From the NCBI GenBank assembly GCA_945883495.1, contig CAMCXS010000044.1, forward strand, positions 1 through 47,528: a stretch of 47,528 bases of DNA. The letters run 5' to 3'. Shown piece after piece: positions 32,786 to 40,392 of this stretch. The position numbers were made by a program, and so were the translations under genes. The first letter of the stretch is position 1. The number at the start of each line of letters is the position of its first letter. The notes below the pieces were generated by a model. That model ran no database searches, had not been told where the DNA came from, and was given only the letters and a program-made list of their open reading frames with translations. Source of the DNA: Akkermansia muciniphila (GTDB lineage: Bacteria > Verrucomicrobiota > Verrucomicrobiia > Verrucomicrobiales > DEV007).

Positions 32786-34905
32786 AAGGAGAAAAGCGCG
32801 GTCGCGTCCATAGAGGGGTGAGCCTTCTCCTTCCTGGTTTCCGTCGTTTGGTCGTCGTTTTGCTCCTGTTTTGTGGGGCCGGTATCGCTGCGGCGCTCCC
32901 ATCGCGGACGCATTTGGAAGCACGGATTTTGGTGGATGATCGTCCACGAGCCGCAGGCGAGCCCTTTTTAGCGGCGATCCGATTCGAGATCGAGGAAGGC
33001 TGGCATATTTATTGGGAGAATCCTGGCAGCCCTGGAGCACCGCCCAAGGTTACCTGGAAGCTGCCGGAGGGTTACAGTGCCGGTCCGCTTCTCTTTCCCA
33101 CTCCCCATCGCTTCGATGCAGCTGGCTATCGAAGCTACGGCTACGAGAGAGAGGTGATTCTCTTGGCCACGATCACCCCGCCCGCCGGTGCCGGTCTGCC
33201 GGAATCCATCTCGGCCGATGTGGTCTGGCTCGTTTGCGCGGAGACTTGCGTAAGGGGAAGCGCCACGCTGACGTGGAAGTCGGGTGATCCGTCGGGCACC
33301 AACGTGATTTCCCAGGCAGCCGCTGCGTTGCCTGCAAAGGTCGACTGGACCATCCACACGATGTTCGATTCCGCCACCCGCGGAGTTTCGTTCACGTTGG
33401 AAGACGGCGGGAGCGTCAAGACGGACCCGGCAAAACTCTACTTCTACCCATCGGCATCTGGGATTACCAATTCAGCCGCCGCGCAAACCGTAACTCGTGA
33501 AGGGCAGAGCTTGGTCATCGTGACGGAAGCGGAAGGCCAATTCATCGGAATCTTCCCTCCAGAAATCGGCGGAGTGCTTGCGGCGGACGATGGTTCAAGC
33601 GCCTGGAGGATCGGCGGACCGGCCTTGGAAGTATCCACGGAACCAGCCGAAGCGCCGACCAAGACGGGTGGCCCGCAAGGTTGGGGCTACTGGCTGCAAC
33701 AGCCGCTGATCGTGGCTTGCTTGGCGGCAGTGATGCTTCTGATTGCGCTCAATCTCTTCGGCGTCTTTGAGATCGGCGGCAGCCTGACTGGGGTTGGAGC
33801 CGAATTGACCCACAAAGAAGGCTTGGCGGGATCATTTTTCAGTGGAGCCTTGGCCACGCTGCTCGCTACGCCTTGCACCGCCCCGGCGATGGGTTTTGCC
33901 ATCACCTATGCCTTGGGCGCTCCGGTGGGCATCGCGGTGCTGATTTTCACGTTGATTGGTGTGGGGATGGCGACGCCGTATCTGCTTCTTTCCGCGTTTC
34001 CGGGCTGGATTGCGCGTCTTCCCCGGCCCGGAGCCTGGATGGAGACCTTCAAACAGGCGATGGCCTTTCCGATGATTCTCGTGATGGGCTGGTTGCTTTC
34101 GGTAATGGCTCAGCAGGTGAACTCGGATGGTCTCTTCCTCGGGATTTCCGGTTTGGTGCTGGTGGCTCTCGGCGCCTGGATCTTTGGACGTTTTGGGAGC
34201 CCAGCGCGGGCGGAGCAGACGAGGCGAATTGCTTGGGGCGCCAGTGCGTTGCTGCTCTTGGTGGCCTTCCAATTCGCTTCCAAGGGGGCCAGCCAGGAAC
34301 GCCCGGTAGTGGCGCGGGACGTAGAAGCGGAAATTGCTGCGTTGCAGGACCAGGGGAAAGCCGTCTTTGTCGACTTCACCGCGTCCTGGTGCGTGACGTG
34401 CCAAGCCAACAAGCCGGCGATCCACAGCGGTGAAGTGGAGCGCGCATTTGCCGAAGAAGGGGTCGCCTTTCTTGAGGTTGATTGGACCCAGGAAGATCCG
34501 GCGATTTTAAAGGTCCTGCAAAAGTATGAGCGCAACGGCGTGCCGCTCTACCTGCTGTTCTCCAAGGACAAATCGGCCGCGCCCAAGGTGCTCCCGAACC
34601 TCCTGACGCCCGGGCTCATCGTCGAAGCCGTCCTGGGAACAGGCGGGGCGAGCGAGGCGGCAGCGCCGAAGGAACTGGGGCTCTGGGCTGCCTTAGGCGG
34701 CGCATTCTTGGGCGGAATGATTCTGAATCTAATGCCGTGCGTGTTCCCGGTGATCTCGCTGAAGATCATGGGTTTTGTCGCGCAGGCGGGGGAAGACCGG
34801 CGCCGCATCCTTCAACACGGGTTGTCGTTTACCGCCGGCGTGCTGGTCTTTTTCTGGATTATCACGGCCGCGCTGCTTTCCGCGAGGGCGGCGTTGGGGG
34901 CCTGA
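32782..34905 (+). CDS. DsbD-family thiol-disulfide interchange protein with displaced TM1-TM2 segment
   Basis: The protein has 707 residues. A signal (about 22-39) is followed by a periplasmic DsbD/ScsB-like N-domain with CAETC (C152, C156). Then come six membrane helices (about 308-495) that match helices 3-8 of the family, including the catalytic TPCTAP motif (C365) in the helix equivalent to TM4. A thioredoxin domain with WCVTC (C537, C540) follows. Only after that do two more helices occur (about 635-707) with the catalytic MPCVFP motif (C653), which in this family is in TM1. So the order is N-domain, TM3-8, thioredoxin, TM1-2, instead of N-domain, TM1-8, thioredoxin. The family moves reducing equivalents from cytosolic thioredoxin to periplasmic proteins. 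All cysteine pairs are kept and there is no stop or frameshift. The start overlaps the CDGSH gene by four bases. Confidence 0.88.
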   Translation: MKGEKRGRVHRGVSLLLPGFRRLVVVLLLFCGAGIAAALPSRTHLEARILVDDRPRAAGEPFLAAIRFEIEEGWHIYWENPGSPGAPPKVTWKLPEGYSAGPLLFPTPHRFDAAGYRSYGYEREVILLATITPPAGAGLPESISADVVWLVCAETCVRGSATLTWKSGDPSGTNVISQAAAALPAKVDWTIHTMFDSATRGVSFTLEDGGSVKTDPAKLYFYPSASGITNSAAAQTVTREGQSLVIVTEAEGQFIGIFPPEIGGVLAADDGSSAWRIGGPALEVSTEPAEAPTKTGGPQGWGYWLQQPLIVACLAAVMLLIALNLFGVFEIGGSLTGVGAELTHKEGLAGSFFSGALATLLATPCTAPAMGFAITYALGAPVGIAVLIFTLIGVGMATPYLLLSAFPGWIARLPRPGAWMETFKQAMAFPMILVMGWLLSVMAQQVNSDGLFLGISGLVLVALGAWIFGRFGSPARAEQTRRIAWGASALLLLVAFQFASKGASQERPVVARDVEAEIAALQDQGKAVFVDFTASWCVTCQANKPAIHSGEVERAFAEEGVAFLEVDWTQEDPAILKVLQKYERNGVPLYLLFSKDKSAAPKVLPNLLTPGLIVEAVLGTGGASEAAAPKELGLWAALGGAFLGGMILNLMPCVFPVISLKIMGFVAQAGEDRRRILQHGLSFTAGVLVFFWIITAALLSARAALGA

Positions 34906-34909
34906 ACCT

Positions 34910-35242
34910 TTACGCCCTGCGAGACTGATGACCCGGACCGTGCAGGATGACCTGCGGCTCGCCGCCCTGTACCGCTTTCGACCAGAACAATACGTTTGAG
35001 CTGCCCGAAATCTCCGCTTTGCCGAGAGTCATGGCGGTGACTTGACAATCCGCTCCGGAGATGACCAGAGAACTCGCTTCATCAACGCGGATTTTATTGC
35101 CGCGGCCGACGATCTTGATTTCCGGGGACTTACCGGTGATTTCAAAAACGCACTGGCTGCCGGCGACGAGGATGGGCCTACCGTTCGCCTCAACGGGTCC
35201 GTTGGGCCGGGTGCCGGATGTGATCACGAGTTGTTGGGTCAC
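34910..35242 (-). CDS. DUF3060-like beta-repeat protein, possibly lacking its 5' end
   Basis: The frame runs from a GTG at 35242 for 110 residues. Its core shows short beta-strand repeats: VFEITGKSPEIKIVGRGNKI, VDEASSLVISGADCQVTAM, LGKAEISGSSNVLFW. The alternation of G-N/S-x-N turns with V-x-V strands resembles DUF3060, a secreted right-handed beta-helix-like family. No signal peptide is present, and an in-frame stop lies at 35261-35263 with no ATG between, so either the start is a weak GTG or the 5' part has been lost. Its stop is only four bases from the end of the rearranged DsbD gene, in convergent orientation. Function is unknown; confidence in the family is moderate. Confidence 0.5.
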   Translation of the reverse strand: MTQQLVITSGTRPNGPVEANGRPILVAGSQCVFEITGKSPEIKIVGRGNKIRVDEASSLVISGADCQVTAMTLGKAEISGSSNVLFWSKAVQGGEPQVILHGPGHQSRRA

Positions 35243-35319
35243 CTGTGGGAGGATTTGGGTTTACGAGCACAACGTTAGAGCGCGATAGCGTCGCCGCCAA
35301 GCCTCATTTTCCAGTTCTT

Positions 35320-35832
35320 TCAATCGGGCGCGAGCTGCTCCGCAAGCTTCTGCATCGCTTTGCGATCGTAACGGCAGTAGCGGATATCGCTGAAGACAAT
35401 GGCTCCGAGCTTTCGATAAAAGCGAAGAGCCCCGCGATTGTTGCGACGCACGGTGAAGTCGAGGTGAGAGCAGTCGTATTCGATCGCCAGCTTACAAAGC
35501 GCCTTGATCAGCCTGGATCCGATTCCCACGGAGCGGTAATCGTCCACCACGTAGAGGTCATCGAGAGCCAGGATGGGCTGGGGAATGACGGCGGGCCAGA
35601 AATGATGGAAGTGCGCCACCGCAACGATGGGCCCATCCATGTCGGCTACAAGCGCTCCACAAAAGGCTCCGGGGGCGAATAGTGAGCGGGTCAATGTTTC
35701 CTTGGAGGTGTGCGGAAACCTGCCCATGCCGTCTTCGCGATCGGCCAGGGCCGCCAGGGAGAGCAAGTCGGCGATATCAGCTTTGGTCGCGAGCCTGATC
35801 TCAATAGGTTTCGAAGGCTGTTTCGAGGGCAT
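35320..35832 (-). CDS. GNAT-family N-acetyltransferase
   Basis: This is a 170-residue single GNAT domain. It opens with IEIRLATKADIADLLSLAALA (motif C/D region), has ALDDLYVVDDYRSVGIGSRLIKALCKLAIEYD where V-x-x-x-x-R-x-x-G-I-G-x-x-L is the acetyl-CoA pyrophosphate loop (motif A, about residues 95-110), and then DFTVRRNNRGALRFYRKLGAI (motif B). These features show transfer of an acetyl group from acetyl-CoA to an amine; the acceptor cannot be predicted. It is encoded 67 bases downstream of the PIG-L deacetylase on the same strand, so the two may be co-transcribed. The pairing of a deacetylase and an acetyltransferase recalls low-molecular-weight thiol pathways, but that is only a hypothesis. 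Confidence 0.88.
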   Translation of the reverse strand: MPSKQPSKPIEIRLATKADIADLLSLAALADREDGMGRFPHTSKETLTRSLFAPGAFCGALVADMDGPIVAVAHFHHFWPAVIPQPILALDDLYVVDDYRSVGIGSRLIKALCKLAIEYDCSHLDFTVRRNNRGALRFYRKLGAIVFSDIRYCRYDRKAMQKLAEQLAPD

Positions 35833-35898
35833 GAGACGTGATCAGTCAACATTTGCCGGTTCGACGATTCGTCCAGCGCAATGATTTCCCAAGGGCGA

Positions 35899-36726
35899 TT
35901 AGGCAATGGTTCCGCTTGGAGAAGGGAAGCCACCGGCGTTGAGAGAATCCTCATACGCTTGATTGATTCGGTAGTGCGAGCCCAGAGCGGCGGCCAAGGG
36001 ATCGGTATCTTGCGGGGAAAATCCAAGGTGGCTATGGCGCCGCCAGCCTTCCGCGTGTTCGAACATTCCAGACAACTTCCCGACCTGAAGCGAGAGCGAG
36101 TCCATCGCGTTAATGTAATTATTCATCCCCTGGGTGCGATCGAGCCAATCCTTTTGACTGGCGTGTGCCGCCAAGGCTTCTCGCTTAATTGCGTGCACGG
36201 CTCCGGTATCTACGAACGCACCGGGAACGATGAGGCGTCGCAACTGGTCGCGCAAACCGTGAGGCATCGCATGGTAAATGGTGACTTCGCCATCCACTGC
36301 CTCGCTGGGTGGATGAGTTCCGAAATTCGGGACGCCCCGCGCAAACGCGGCCGTCACCGTGAGGCGGGAGGTGTTCTGGTGATCCTCCATGTAATCTTCC
36401 GGCGAGTGCGTCAGAATGATCTGCGGATTGACGTCGCGAATCACTGCCGCGAGCCAGCGCAGAAGTTCGATGTTGTAGAAAATTTGGAGATCGCGTCCTG
36501 GGGCTCCATGAAACTTTGCCCCCAAGATTCCCGATGCCGTCCGTGCCTCTTTGTTGCGGATTTCCGCAGTCTGTTGCGGCGTGAAAATCGTGCTCCCGCA
36601 GTCCCCATTCGACAGCGTCATGTAGTGAGTCTCCCAGCCTGCGGCGCGCAACCGCAGTAGAGTGCCCGCCGCGAGGAATTCGATATCGTCCGGGTGGGCA
36701 AAGATGGCAAAAGCGCGCTGGCACAT
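35899..36726 (-). CDS. PIG-L/LmbE-family deacetylase
   Basis: From the ATG at 36726 (275 residues) the protein opens with AFAIFAHPDDIEFLAAGTLL, the A-H-P-D-D motif that provides the zinc His, the catalytic Asp and a second ligand. SNGDCGS follows near residue 45, and ILTHSPEDYMEDHQNTSRL around residues 107-125 supplies the H-x-x-x-x-x-x-D-H-x-N set with the third zinc His. These are zinc N-deacetylases of N-acetylglucosamine-containing small molecules or glycans (MshB, BshB, LmbE relatives). The frame extends upstream to 36807 but overlaps the divergent OsmC gene, so the later start is preferred. It precedes a GNAT gene on the same strand. The substrate is undetermined. Confidence 0.9.
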   Translation of the reverse strand: MCQRAFAIFAHPDDIEFLAAGTLLRLRAAGWETHYMTLSNGDCGSTIFTPQQTAEIRNKEARTASGILGAKFHGAPGRDLQIFYNIELLRWLAAVIRDVNPQIILTHSPEDYMEDHQNTSRLTVTAAFARGVPNFGTHPPSEAVDGEVTIYHAMPHGLRDQLRRLIVPGAFVDTGAVHAIKREALAAHASQKDWLDRTQGMNNYINAMDSLSLQVGKLSGMFEHAEGWRRHSHLGFSPQDTDPLAAALGSHYRINQAYEDSLNAGGFPSPSGTIA

Positions 36727-36805
36727 GGACAGCAACCTAAATAAGAAATGGGGAAATGCGCAAGTTTCGTTGGCCGCCGCCCCTGAATTGCTCAGAGTGG
36801 AACTC

Positions 36806-37234
36806 ATGGTGGAAATACAAATGGAATATCAAGGCGCCCTTCGGGTCCAGGCCACGCACGGTCCATCCGGTGCGGAGGTTTGCACCGATGCGCCCGTGGA
36901 CAATCATGGAAGAGGCGAAAGTTTTTCGCCCACCGATCTCGTGGCCACGGCTCTTGGTGGTTGTGTTCTGACCGTGATGGGAATCTACGCGGAGCGCCAC
37001 GAAATCGACCTCCGTGGAACCACCATCCGCGTCCGCAAAATCATGTCCACCACGCCGCCTCGCCGCATCGCTTGCCTTGAGATGACTCTGCAATGTCCGA
37101 TTGACCCGGGATTACGGCACTCCCAGGCTCTGGAACTCGCTGCCCATTCGTGTCCCGTGCATCAGAGCCTTCATCCAGAGATCGAGAAGCCGATGAGTTT
37201 TCTCTGGGGAAGCAAGGGCACGGACGCCGAGTGA
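36806..37234 (+). CDS. OsmC/Ohr-family protein
   Basis: From the ATG at 36806, with an AGAGTGGA ribosome site, this is a 142-residue protein. The N-terminal beta sheet ends in FSPTDLVATALGGCVLTVMGIYAERHEIDL, where C53 lies in the buried helix, and the second conserved Cys is C116 in AHSCPVHQSLHP. The pair is the peroxidatic and resolving cysteine set of OsmC-type thiol peroxidases, which reduce organic hydroperoxides with dihydrolipoyl or similar reductants. The GGC-V-L-T and HSCPV-H contexts fit the OsmC branch rather than classic Ohr. A further in-frame ATG at 36725 would add 27 residues without family similarity. The gene is divergent from the PIG-L gene and is followed after three bases by a membrane micro-ORF. 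Confidence 0.9.
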   Translation: MVEIQMEYQGALRVQATHGPSGAEVCTDAPVDNHGRGESFSPTDLVATALGGCVLTVMGIYAERHEIDLRGTTIRVRKIMSTTPPRRIACLEMTLQCPIDPGLRHSQALELAAHSCPVHQSLHPEIEKPMSFLWGSKGTDAE

Positions 37235-37237
37235 CTG

Positions 37238-37396
37238 ATGAAGGCCAACGCGTACGAGGTGCTCTTGCAACTACTGGCCTCCCTGATTACAGGCGGAGGT
37301 TCATTTCTCGTGGGGTTGGGACTCGGCTGGGTGATTTGGAAGCAGTTGCTGCGGTTTAAAAGTCCGCGTGCTTTTCGGCCGGGCGGCGCGGGCTGA
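37238..37396 (+). CDS. 52-residue single-helix membrane micro-protein
   Basis: An ATG at 37238, three bases after the OsmC stop, opens a frame of 52 codons ending at 37396. It reads MKANAYEVLLQLLASLITG, GGSFLVGLGLGWVIWKQLL, then a basic tail (RFKSPRAFRPGG). This is one long glycine-rich transmembrane helix (about 9-36) with a positive C-terminal end, which suggests an N-out, C-in orientation. Its stop lies 10 bases before the ATG of the helix-hairpin-helix membrane protein, whose ribosome site (GAGGTC) overlaps the stop codon. The tight spacing on both sides argues that it is translated. I know of no family; it may be a partner of the following membrane protein. Confidence 0.55.
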   Translation: MKANAYEVLLQLLASLITGGGSFLVGLGLGWVIWKQLLRFKSPRAFRPGGAG

Positions 37397-37406
37397 GGTC
37401 ATCGCC

Positions 37407-38651
37407 ATGTTGGACGACGTCATTTCTCGGTTAGCGAACTGCCAGTCGCCGATTTGCCTCGGCTGGCACGCCGCCATGGTGACGGGAGGACTCACGTTCG
37501 GTCTCTGGCTAGCGCACGAGTTCTGGGGGCGTGTATCCGTGCCGCCGAAGCGGCCCACCGATTCAACTCCCGATCAAGCGCCCGCCGACGCACCGGATCT
37601 TGCAGGCAACCTAGTGGAGCGTCTTTCCTCAAGCGGTGGAGGTCCTCTGAAGAACTACTTGCGGGAGACGCTGGCGCTGCCGGAAAGTCCGGTGCATCAG
37701 AAGCCAATCGCGCGCCTAGCCTCGAAGCGACCGGCAGACGATGGAAGGCTATTGGCCCCATTTCCCTATGAGTGCGATTTGACACTTGTCCGGGGCATCA
37801 ATCAGGCCATTGCGCGAGGTTTGAAAGAAGAAGGAATTGGAGCCCTCAGAGATCTCGCGAACTGTCCGAAGGGAAAGTGGAGGGACATTACGGGGCTGCT
37901 GCTACTAGGGGAACTGCCATTCCGGGAGCGGTGGCAAGATCAAGCAAGGGAGCTCATACGGCATGTCGATGCCATCAGTGGGCGAATGAGGCTGCCCGCC
38001 CCCCGAGTGATTGCCCCTGAACTAATCGGCGAGTGGTTTACAGGGGAGCGTGTGGTGGCGCACGCCAGTCTGGGGCCGGTTTTTGATGCGGAGCCGGCAC
38101 TTGTGGACCGGCTCACAGAAGTGGAAGGAATCTCGAAAGAGATCGCGTTGGCTCTCGGCAACCTGGGAATCTGGCGATTCAAGCAGCTCGGGTTGTGGAC
38201 CGCTGGCCAGGTGGAGGAAGTGAGTCGACGATTGAACATCTCGACCGCCACTATCGAGGAGGGCGCCTGGATCTCCCGGTCCATGTTGCGCCACCTCGAC
38301 TCTTATCGCGGCAGCCGGATCTGGGCGGAGTCCTCGCCGGAAGCCTGGCAATACGAAGAACTGCTCAACCAGTATCCGGTGACGGACTTCATCCAGGCGG
38401 ATCCGCGTTACGGGATCGTCTATCGGGAGACCCCAACTTCCGCGGACAATCTGACCCAAATCCGGGGAGTCGATGGCGTCACCGCCGAATCCTTGCGCCG
38501 TGCTGGCGTGCAGCGCTTTCGTCAAATCGCGGACTGGTCCGAGGCGAACGTGGATGCCTTCACTAGCCGTTTGAACTTGGTTCCTGGGCGCATCTATACA
38601 GAACGGTGGATCCCTCAGGCGAACGACTTGTGCGATCGCTGGACGGATTAG
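37407..38651 (+). CDS. membrane-anchored protein with three helix-hairpin-helix (DUF4332-like) repeats
   Basis: The ATG at 37407 with GAGGTC upstream gives 414 residues (an in-frame GTG at 37368 overlaps the micro-ORF). One membrane helix (about 18-40) is followed by a Pro-rich linker (about 45-65). Three similar units follow at about 127-195, 235-300 and 332-414: each has a helix-hairpin-helix core such as LTQIRGVDGVTAESLRRAGV, a (F/L)-R/K-Q-x-A/G-x-W motif, and an end such as RIYTERWIPQANDL. The units resemble the short C-terminal helix-hairpin-helix domains on some ribosomal L21 and NADH dehydrogenase subunit E proteins of alphaproteobacteria. Such domains may bind nucleic acids or proteins. 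The exact role is unknown; it follows the OsmC and micro-ORF genes in one transcript. Confidence 0.72.
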   Translation: MLDDVISRLANCQSPICLGWHAAMVTGGLTFGLWLAHEFWGRVSVPPKRPTDSTPDQAPADAPDLAGNLVERLSSSGGGPLKNYLRETLALPESPVHQKPIARLASKRPADDGRLLAPFPYECDLTLVRGINQAIARGLKEEGIGALRDLANCPKGKWRDITGLLLLGELPFRERWQDQARELIRHVDAISGRMRLPAPRVIAPELIGEWFTGERVVAHASLGPVFDAEPALVDRLTEVEGISKEIALALGNLGIWRFKQLGLWTAGQVEEVSRRLNISTATIEEGAWISRSMLRHLDSYRGSRIWAESSPEAWQYEELLNQYPVTDFIQADPRYGIVYRETPTSADNLTQIRGVDGVTAESLRRAGVQRFRQIADWSEANVDAFTSRLNLVPGRIYTERWIPQANDLCDRWTD

Positions 38652-38706
38652 ACGGTGAAGATCGGTCTTGAAATGTGGACATTCCTCGTTTGGCTGTCCG
38701 CTCACT

Positions 38707-39297
38707 ATGGCTGAAGTCCGTTCCACCTTTGAACTCAAACCCGGCGCACAAGCTCCACAGTTCGATCTTCCCGATGGCTCGGGGCAACGCCGCTATCGCT
38801 TAACGGAGTTACTCTCTGGCCGGGATGGCTTGGTAGTGGTGTTCGCGTGCAACCACTGCCCCTTCGTAAAGCATCTGGCCCTTCACCTTGGCGAATTCGC
38901 GGCGGATTTTGCGCAACGGAACATCGGGTTTGTCGCGATCAGCTCCAATGATGCACTCGCTTATCCGCAAGACGGGCCCGCCGAAATGGTCAGATTCGCG
39001 GAGGCGCACGGCTGGGATTTTCCGTATTTGTATGACGAACGTCAGGACGTAGCCAAGTCGTTCTTCGCCGCTTGCACTCCGGATTTTTTCCTCTTCAACG
39101 GGAAAGGGGAGCTCTGCTACACGGGGCAATACGATGGCTCCCGGCCTGGCAATGCCAGCCCGGTGACCGGCGCCGAGCTTCGAGCAGCCATTGAATCGAC
39201 TCTCCGGGGCGTTCGGATCGATCCTCGCAGATCCCGCCCCAGCAGTGGGTGCAACATCAAGTGGAAAAAGGGTGGCGAACCGGATTACTTCGGATAA
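38707..39297 (+). CDS. thioredoxin-fold protein (AhpC/TSA-redoxin type)
   Basis: From the ATG at 38707 the protein has 196 residues, without a signal peptide. It starts like redoxins (FELKPGAQAPQFDLPDGSG). The active-site segment VVVFACNHCPFVKH holds a C-x-x-C pair (C48, C51), and there is a further conserved Cys in AACTPDFFLF (C123), where the T-P after it contains the cis-proline of the fold. This CNHCP subgroup is widespread as thioredoxin-family proteins of unknown specificity, thought to act as cytosolic peroxide or disulfide reductases. The C-terminal GCNIKWKKGGEPDYFG is also a recurrent signature of this subgroup. It follows the helix-hairpin-helix gene by 55 bases and extends the redox theme of the region. 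Confidence 0.9.
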   Translation: MAEVRSTFELKPGAQAPQFDLPDGSGQRRYRLTELLSGRDGLVVVFACNHCPFVKHLALHLGEFAADFAQRNIGFVAISSNDALAYPQDGPAEMVRFAEAHGWDFPYLYDERQDVAKSFFAACTPDFFLFNGKGELCYTGQYDGSRPGNASPVTGAELRAAIESTLRGVRIDPRRSRPSSGCNIKWKKGGEPDYFG

Positions 39298-39356
39298 TTT
39301 CGCCTCCACGGAAAATTTCTCGCGAAATTCTTCGTCGCCGCCGTCCCATTTGCTGA

Positions 39357-40214
39357 ATGCCGCCTCGCGAACATCCTTCGAACGTCCGTTCCGGCCCCTC
39401 CAACTCTGGAGGATCTCCTTATCGTGGCCCCGGTTATGAAGCGGATCCCTTAGCTAGCGACCTGGTCATCGAGTTTCCCGCTTCTCGACCATCAAACCGC
39501 CGCGCCAAGGGGGTGTCGGCGGTGGGGGCCTTTTTTATCGCCCTCTTGGCGCAAATCTCTCTGGTCGGCATCATCGCTGCGGCGGCAATCGCCTTTCCTG
39601 CAGAGACATCCCTGATGGTCTCCCATCTGCGGATGCATTTCGCCGGAAGGGCAGTTGATCGCCAGCCGACTTCTGAGGTGTCGGCTGCGACGCTAGTGCC
39701 CACGGACCGACGGTTGGAAATTCTCAGGCTCGAAGACCGTGCAATTTCCCGTAAGGACCGGGGTGCGTGGAATCTCCTGCAAGAAAAGGTTGCTCAGGTG
39801 CCGGTGTCCCACCCTGACTACGAGGCCATTCAGGCAAGTTTGATCCGGATCCGGCTTGCCTATGATCGCCCGGAACTGGCCGAGCCACCGGCGCTGGATC
39901 CCCGCGAGGTGTTCCCAACCGCCGCAACGGAGGCGGATATTCCGTTGGCTTCTCTCATCCAGCTGCTGCACGACAGCAAACAGAGCGAGAGCAAGCGTCA
40001 GAGGTGTGCCTATCTGTTGAAACGGGATAACTCTCCGGTCGCCCGGAACGCGTTATTTCAATCGATCCAAGAAGATCCAAGCCTGCTTGTCATCCACGAG
40101 GCTTTCGAGTCCTTCCAAATCTTGACGGGATATCCTGGCAAGAATTGCTTTGATGCACCGGGAGTGGCTCGCTGGTGGAGCAGGAACGCCCATGGCGCCT
40201 TGGGCCAAAAGTAA
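39357..40214 (+). CDS. membrane protein of unknown function
   Basis: The protein has 285 residues. A Pro/Gly/Ser-rich cytosolic tail (1-50) leads into one membrane helix (about 53-80, GAFFIALLAQISLVGIIAAAAIAF). The remainder is predicted extracytoplasmic and mostly helical: LEILRLEDRAISRKDRGAWNLL, PDYEAIQASLIRIRLAYDRPEL, and a C-terminal HEAT-like pair (LIQLLHDSKQSESKRQRCAYLL; PVARNALFQSIQEDPSLLVIHEAFESFQILTG split across two helices) ending in CFDAPGVARWWSRNA. The last part recalls periplasmic HEAT-type modules near cytochrome c or PSD proteins of PVC bacteria, but I do not recognise the whole. No ribosome-binding site is obvious. It sits between the thioredoxin-fold gene and htrA on the same strand. 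Confidence 0.65.
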   Translation: MPPREHPSNVRSGPSNSGGSPYRGPGYEADPLASDLVIEFPASRPSNRRAKGVSAVGAFFIALLAQISLVGIIAAAAIAFPAETSLMVSHLRMHFAGRAVDRQPTSEVSAATLVPTDRRLEILRLEDRAISRKDRGAWNLLQEKVAQVPVSHPDYEAIQASLIRIRLAYDRPELAEPPALDPREVFPTAATEADIPLASLIQLLHDSKQSESKRQRCAYLLKRDNSPVARNALFQSIQEDPSLLVIHEAFESFQILTGYPGKNCFDAPGVARWWSRNAHGALGQK

Positions 40215-40392
40215 GCCGCAGCCGCGAGTCCTTCCCAAGGCTTCGGTTCTTTTGGTCTCCGAGCAAAATTCAGATGAGAAGTCGTCCTCTGGGGCGATGA
40301 AACGTAGAAGGAAGGATTATGACCGGCGGGTCGTGGAATGATCCCGTGATTTCCGCCCCCGGGACGTTCAACCCCTGATTCAGCCAAGTTTT

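Noticed and set aside
34905-34930. A frameshift that would continue the DsbD-family protein beyond 34905
   Set aside because: Neither of the other two forward frames after 34905 shows any DsbD-like helix; the expected continuation is found instead at the N-terminal side of the same protein.
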